From Cyclobacterium xiamenense (lineage in GTDB: Bacteria; Bacteroidota; Bacteroidia; Cytophagales; Cyclobacteriaceae), in NCBI RefSeq assembly GCF_009467825.1, contig NZ_WIOK01000011.1, positions 119,573 to 183,572 of the forward strand: 64,000 bases of DNA, in the 5' to 3' direction. Of the stretch, positions 63,844 to 64,000 are shown in pieces; the stretch's first letter is position 1; each line of letters begins with the position of its first letter. The notes under the pieces are model-generated. The model was not told the origin of the DNA. It ran no database searches and was given only the letters and a program-made list of their open reading frames with translations. The position numbers were made by a program, and so were the translations under genes.

Positions 63844-64000
63844 CTACAAGTGATTTAAAGTTCAGACCAAAATTGGCTGAAAAATCACCCTCTTCAAATA
63901 GCAATGCTATTAAGTTAAGCTTTTTGGTTTATTTTTCTGGTTTCAAAATTGAATAATTTTGATTTTTAGCTTCCCTTTCTTGGCTCTTTATTAAGCTAGG

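Noticed and set aside
63870..63930. A search for the IS66 right inverted repeat near AGCTTTTTGG.
   Set aside because: It does not match the GTAAGCG end found on the left in the correct orientation.

Overview
The window is a chromosomal segment of a free-living Bacteroidota bacterium, most likely from the Saprospiria/Lewinella side of the phylum. Evidence is a Bacteroidota-type GyrA, a secreted subtilase with a type IX secretion (T9SS) C-terminal sorting domain, many lipoproteins, Bacteroidota-typical families (DUF2911, 6-bladed beta-propeller, LytTR with a LytS-type kinase, PAS-LuxR) and two candidate promoters of the TTG-N17..19-TAnnTTT type. No rRNA, tRNA or CRISPR array was seen.

Layout. 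1-9600: housekeeping block on the + strand (end of trmB, a TrpF-like protein on the other strand, a lipoprotein, a T9SS subtilase, rpe, two secreted proteins, gyrA, a TPR protein). 9788-14756: a DASS carboxylate transporter and a large lipoprotein with SGNH, membrane-bound-dehydrogenase and cytochrome c parts. 14874-18258: a tight operon of a 50-residue membrane peptide, a LytS-type kinase, a beta-propeller lipoprotein and a LytTR regulator. 18527-21865: purple acid phosphatase-like protein, a small membrane protein and an Xre/RES toxin-antitoxin pair next to a long inverted repeat. 21939-29570: esterase, inositol-phosphatase-like and phosphotransferase-like genes, the paired HNE_0200-like cytochrome and beta-helix lipoproteins, a Crp-type regulator and a ceramidase-like membrane protein. 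29930-38057: DUF2911, a DUF559 endonuclease flanked by G/C-rich palindromes, decayed genes, a SOUL protein, a carbohydrate group (beta-helix protein, GH10 xylanase, esterase) and a DsrE-like protein. 38201-43922: a complete RND efflux operon.

44387-55623 holds the most unusual content: two adjacent giant genes (1799 and 1436 residues) with no signal peptide and no family I recognise, preceded on the same strand by a PAS-LuxR regulator. 55780-59694 has a promoter, a stand-alone MbtH-like protein, a PL8 polysaccharide lyase and a sulfatase, the last two suggesting breakdown of a sulfated glycosaminoglycan-like polymer. 59700-61582 is a gene-free mosaic of long direct repeats and short inverted motifs, ending against an IS66 element (tnpA-tnpB-tnpC) that runs to near the window end.

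The general picture is a polymer-degrading aquatic or soil bacterium. Strongest candidates for undescribed biology are the giant-protein cassette, the tight kinase/propeller/regulator operon with its membrane peptide, the lone MbtH gene and the non-coding repeat mosaic.
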